In this document: one piece after another, positions 61,446 through 64,000 of the stretch
Numbering within the stretch: the first letter of the stretch is position 1
How the letters are laid out: each line of letters opens with the position of its first letter
Assembly: GCF_009377175.1 (NCBI RefSeq)
Contig: NZ_VJZD01000001.1
Coordinates: forward strand, 93,213-157,212
Length of the DNA stretch: 64,000 nt
Reading direction: 5' to 3'
From: Streptomyces adustus
Lineage (GTDB): Bacteria > Actinomycetota > Actinomycetes > Streptomycetales > Streptomycetaceae
Position numbers and translations under genes: made by a program
The notes under the pieces: generated by a model
Seen by the model: only the letters and a program-made list of their open reading frames with translations
Databases searched by the model: none
Told to the model about the DNA's origin: nothing

Positions 61446-61835
61446 CTATCGGGCCGGATCGGTGTCGTAGTCGTGCCGGGCCCGCTCGACCCGGTCCAGG
61501 TTGGCGGCGGCCCATCCGGCGAGGTGCGCGAAGAGCGGGGCAAGGCTGCGGCCCAGCTCGCTGATCTCGTACTCGACCCGAGGAGGGACTTCCGGGTGGT
61601 ACGTCCGTACGACCATGCCGTCACGCTCCAGTTGCCTCAGCCGCTGGGTCAGCACCTTCGGCGTGATCGCGCCGATCCGTCGTTCCAGCTCGACGAAGCG
61701 CTGCCGACCGTGCGCGTTGAGCGTCCACAGGATCGGCGTGGTCCACCGGCTGAACACGATGTCCACGACCGCACTGGTCGGACAGGCGAGTTGAGGGTCG
61801 GTCACGACGGCCGCCCCGTCGGTTCCACCGGCCAC
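61446..61835 (-). CDS. HxlR-family regulator
   Basis: 129 residues. The winged HTH is typical of HxlR: ILWTLNAHGRQRFVELERRI, ITPKVLTQRLRQLERDGMVV and TYHPEVPPRVEYEISELGRS. CPTS near the N-terminus holds the single Cys often used by redox-sensing HxlR members. Divergent from the NmrA-type gene, a very common pair in which it responds to quinones or electrophiles. Confidence 0.92.
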   Translation of the reverse strand: MAGGTDGAAVVTDPQLACPTSAVVDIVFSRWTTPILWTLNAHGRQRFVELERRIGAITPKVLTQRLRQLERDGMVVRTYHPEVPPRVEYEISELGRSLAPLFAHLAGWAAANLDRVERARHDYDTDPAR

Positions 61836-61864
61836 GTGTCCCCCTCGGGATAGTCACTTTCCTC

Positions 61865-61874
61865 TAGGTACCTA
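61865..61874. promoter_or_regulatory. Candidate HxlR operator
   Basis: Perfect palindrome TAGGTACCTA (61865-61874), followed by an overlapping GGTA...TACC dyad in GGTACCTACTATACC (61867-61881). It lies 30 bases upstream of the HxlR start and about 110 from the divergent NmrA-type start, in an AT-rich patch. HxlR proteins bind such GTAC-centred dyads. Confidence 0.6.
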
Positions 61875-61981
61875 CTATACCGAGGCTGTTAGCGTCCTCG
61901 TGTCGTCCGGAGAGCAGTTCTCCGCGACGGTCACGCCCGGCCGGGCGTGACAACCATGCTGAATCGACACGGGAGTTGTTC

Positions 61982-62827
61982 ATGTTCGTAGTGACGGGGG
62001 CCACCGGCAACGTCGGCCGATCGCTCGTCCAGTCCCTCGCGGCGACCGGTGTCCGGGTGACCGCGACATCCCGGGGGATCTCGGCGGCGGACGTACCGCA
62101 GCACGTCGAGTACCGGCGGGCGGACCTGGTCGACCCAGAGAGCCTTCGGCCCGTATTCGACGGCGCCGACGCGCTGTTCCTCCAGAACGGGGGCCCCAGC
62201 GCACACCAGCTGAACCCACAGGACATCCTCGACGTGGCCAAGGCCGGCGGCGTCGGCCGAGTCGTCCTGCTGTCCTCCCAGGGAGTCGCCACCCGGCCCG
62301 GGTCGGCCTCGCACGGGGACACCGCGCGCTCCATCGAGGACGCCGTCCGGCAGTCCGGCATGGCCTGGACGATCCTGCGGCCCGGCGGCTTCAGCTCCAA
62401 CGCGTACGCCTGGGCCGAGTCGGTGCGCACCCGAAGGACCGCCGCCGCGCCGTTCGCGGACGTGGGCCTGCCGACGATCGACCCGGACGACATCGCCGAG
62501 GTCGCCGCCTCGGCCCTGCGGGAGGACGGCCACACCGGACGGATCTACGAGCTGACCGGGCCCGTGCTCAGCACGCCCCGCGAGCGGGCGGAGGCGATCG
62601 GCGACGCACTCGGCGAACCCGTCCGGTTCGTCGAGCAGACCCGTGACGAGGCCCGCGCGGAGATGCTCCGGTTCATGCCCGAGCCCGTGGTCGAGACGAC
62701 TCTGACCATTCTCGGCGAACCCACCCCCGCGGAGCAGCGCATCAGCCCCGATGTCCAGCAGGTCCTCGGCCGCGCGCCCCGCAGCTTCGCCGACTGGGCT
62801 CGGCGCCACATCGCCGCTTTCCGGTAA
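61982..62827 (+). CDS. NmrA-family NAD(P)-binding protein (quinone reductase-like)
   Basis: 281 residues from ATG 61982 with GGGAG upstream. N-terminal FVVTGATGNVGRSLVQSL is the NAD(P) motif of atypical SDRs; VVLLSSQGVA and WTILRPGGFSSNAYAW follow. Overall similar to QorB-like NADPH:quinone oxidoreductases, which lack the usual Tyr-Lys pair. Divergent from the HxlR regulator, which likely induces it under quinone or electrophile stress. Confidence 0.88.
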   Translation: MFVVTGATGNVGRSLVQSLAATGVRVTATSRGISAADVPQHVEYRRADLVDPESLRPVFDGADALFLQNGGPSAHQLNPQDILDVAKAGGVGRVVLLSSQGVATRPGSASHGDTARSIEDAVRQSGMAWTILRPGGFSSNAYAWAESVRTRRTAAAPFADVGLPTIDPDDIAEVAASALREDGHTGRIYELTGPVLSTPRERAEAIGDALGEPVRFVEQTRDEARAEMLRFMPEPVVETTLTILGEPTPAEQRISPDVQQVLGRAPRSFADWARRHIAAFR

Positions 62828-62875
62828 GGCGCACAAGTGACCGACAGTAAACGGCACTTGGGTAAACACTTCACC

Positions 62876-62909
62876 TGGTCCAGACCAAAGACTCGTCTGG
62901 TCTAGTCCA
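62876..62909 (+). promoter_or_regulatory. Tandem DasR-like (dre) sites of a chitinase promoter
   Basis: TGGTCCAGACCA (62876-62887) and TGGTCTAGTCCA (62898-62909), starts 22 bases apart. Streptomyces chitinase promoters carry such 12-base direct repeats, and the GntR-type regulator DasR binds the TGGTCTAGACCA consensus, released by glucosamine phosphates. The sites sit 64 to 98 bases upstream of the start codon, overlapping the expected promoter. Confidence 0.85.
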
Positions 62910-62973
62910 ACGTGATTGACGTGATCGCGACAGTGCCCGGAAGCTGGGAATCCCCCACCCCTCTGGAGGCACA

Positions 62974-64000
62974 GTGAGACGTCTTCGCGCATGTCTGGGC
63001 GCGGCAGCCGCCGTGAGCCTGGCCGCGGCCGGAACCACCGCACTCGTCGCCGGCAGCGCCTCGGGCGCGACCACCGCGCTCAGCAACCGGTGGTACGCCG
63101 CCGCCCCCTACCTGATGCCGACGGACAACGACCCGCCGGACGCGGGCACCATCATGGACGCGACCGGCCTGAAGGCGTTCCAGCTCGCCTTCATCCTCGC
63201 CCCCAACGGGGGCGGATGCGCGCCCACTTGGAGCGGAACGTCGGCCGTGTCCTCGGACACCGCCGTGCAGTCGGTCATCAACACCATCCGCGCCAAGGGC
63301 GGCGACGTCTCCGTCTCGATCGGCGGCTACGGCGGCACCAAGCTCGGCCAGGCCTGCTCGGACGCGACCGCCACCGCGGCCGCGTACCAGCAGGTCATCA
63401 CCAAGTACGGCCTGCACGCCATCGACTTCGACCTCGAGGAGCCGGAGTACGAGAACACGGCGGCCGTGCACAACGAGATCGGCGCCGCCAAGATCCTCCA
63501 GCAGAACAACCCCGGCCTGTACGTGTCCGTCACCACGGCCGGAACGGCGGACGGAACGGGCTGGTTCGGCAAGCAGATGCTGCTGGAGGCGAAGTCACAG
63601 GGCTTCACCCCGAACAACTTCTCCATCATGCCGTTCGACGGCGGCTTCAACGGCGCCGCGTCCCAGACCAGCGCGCTCGCCAACTTCAACACGATCCTCC
63701 AGTCGACGTTCGGCTGGGACCAGGCGACCGCGTACGCCCATGAGGGCTTCTCCGGGATGAACGGCCGCAGCGACACGGGCGAGTACTTCTCCCAGGCCGA
63801 CTTCCAGACGGTCCTGGACTTCGCCACGAGCCACAACATGGACCGCTTCACCTTCTGGTCCCTCAACCGGGACCGCCAGTGCTCCCCCGCCGACAACGGC
63901 GGCCGCACGTCCGGCACCTGCTCCAGCGTGGCCCAGAACAGCTGGGACTTCGCGAAGTACTCGGTGAAGTTCGCCGGCGCCACCCCGCCCACCGGCACAC
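62974..64000 (+). CDS. GH18 chitinase (cut by window end)
   Basis: 342 residues are visible from a GTG behind TGGAGGC. A signal peptide (about 1-32, ending SASGA) leads straight into a GH18 barrel: KAFQLAFILAPNGGGCAPTW, VSIGGYGG, and the catalytic DxDxE motif in AIDFDLEEPEY, with SIMPFDGGF and FTFWSLNRDRQC in later strands. It hydrolyses chitin outside the cell. The end reads ATPPTGT, a linker start, so a carbohydrate-binding domain may lie beyond the window. Confidence 0.95.
   Translation, partial: MRRLRACLGAAAAVSLAAAGTTALVAGSASGATTALSNRWYAAAPYLMPTDNDPPDAGTIMDATGLKAFQLAFILAPNGGGCAPTWSGTSAVSSDTAVQSVINTIRAKGGDVSVSIGGYGGTKLGQACSDATATAAAYQQVITKYGLHAIDFDLEEPEYENTAAVHNEIGAAKILQQNNPGLYVSVTTAGTADGTGWFGKQMLLEAKSQGFTPNNFSIMPFDGGFNGAASQTSALANFNTILQSTFGWDQATAYAHEGFSGMNGRSDTGEYFSQADFQTVLDFATSHNMDRFTFWSLNRDRQCSPADNGGRTSGTCSSVAQNSWDFAKYSVKFAGATPPTGT

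Overview
The base composition (very high GC, G/C-rich third codon positions), the frequent GTG starts, and many actinomycete-specific families (DUF4232 and DUF1684 proteins, a SCO6745-like protein, an HGxxPAAW-like protein, an ECF41 sigma factor, a SAM-IV riboswitch, a GH18 chitinase behind tandem DasR-like sites) indicate a Streptomyces chromosome. There is no phage or transposase core and no PKS/NRPS core. The cargo is accessory: regulators with exporters, secreted cell-wall enzymes, small hypotheticals and an unusual number of decayed genes. This fits a chromosome arm better than the core, though that placement is inference.

Layout. 0-5.7 kb: TPR-like protein, DUF4386 membrane protein pair, large LuxR/MalT-type regulator, secreted lamin-tail protein with a His/Asp/Arg repeat tail. 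6-15 kb: four-repeat peptidoglycan-binding/CHAP protein, acyl-CoA ligase with its TetR regulator, polysaccharide deacetylase facing an MGDG-synthase-like glycosyltransferase across a 46-47 bp minisatellite, SDR and DMT transporter. 15-26 kb: MFS/AraC pair, lipoproteins, L,D-transpeptidase, small membrane proteins, PRC-barrel protein, DUF2975/XRE pair, YihY. 26-33 kb: CutS-like histidine kinase whose response regulator is reduced to a 53-codon remnant, VanJ-like membrane phosphoesterase, and a Clp-N/FAD-monooxygenase operon facing a HTH protein across a perfect inverted repeat. 32-39 kb: a gene graveyard (thioesterase, DJ-1, 6PGDH-like, MDR and MerR remnants) among intact small genes, an ECF41 sigma factor and a MerR regulator. 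39-44 kb: pyruvate phosphate dikinase preceded by a 12.5-copy octamer array, flavohemoprotein, HPF-like protein. 44-54 kb: LLM monooxygenase and DUF1684 gene, then a promoter, SAM-IV riboswitch, Cys-containing leader-peptide ORF and a complete Opp/Dpp-type ABC importer, then an ankyrin protein and an M20 amidohydrolase. 54-64 kb: frameshifted ABC exporter, two GNATs, SLT transglycosylase, ALF-repeat protein, EamA/LysR pair, HxlR/NmrA pair, and the start of a chitinase.

The most interesting unit is 44.3-54 kb. A peptide-type importer sits behind two stacked sulfur-sensing leaders, a SAM-IV aptamer and a RRHIDL-type leader peptide ending in Ser-Cys-Leu-Cys. Nearby are an LLM-type monooxygenase and an M20 deacylase, the enzyme classes that sulfur-salvage loci such as the Bacillus ytmI operon use on N-acetylated S-substituted cysteines. 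I propose an actinobacterial route for uptake and salvage of organosulfur compounds, probably modified cysteine or methionine derivatives or peptides. The RNA elements are seen in the sequence; the substrate and pathway are inference.
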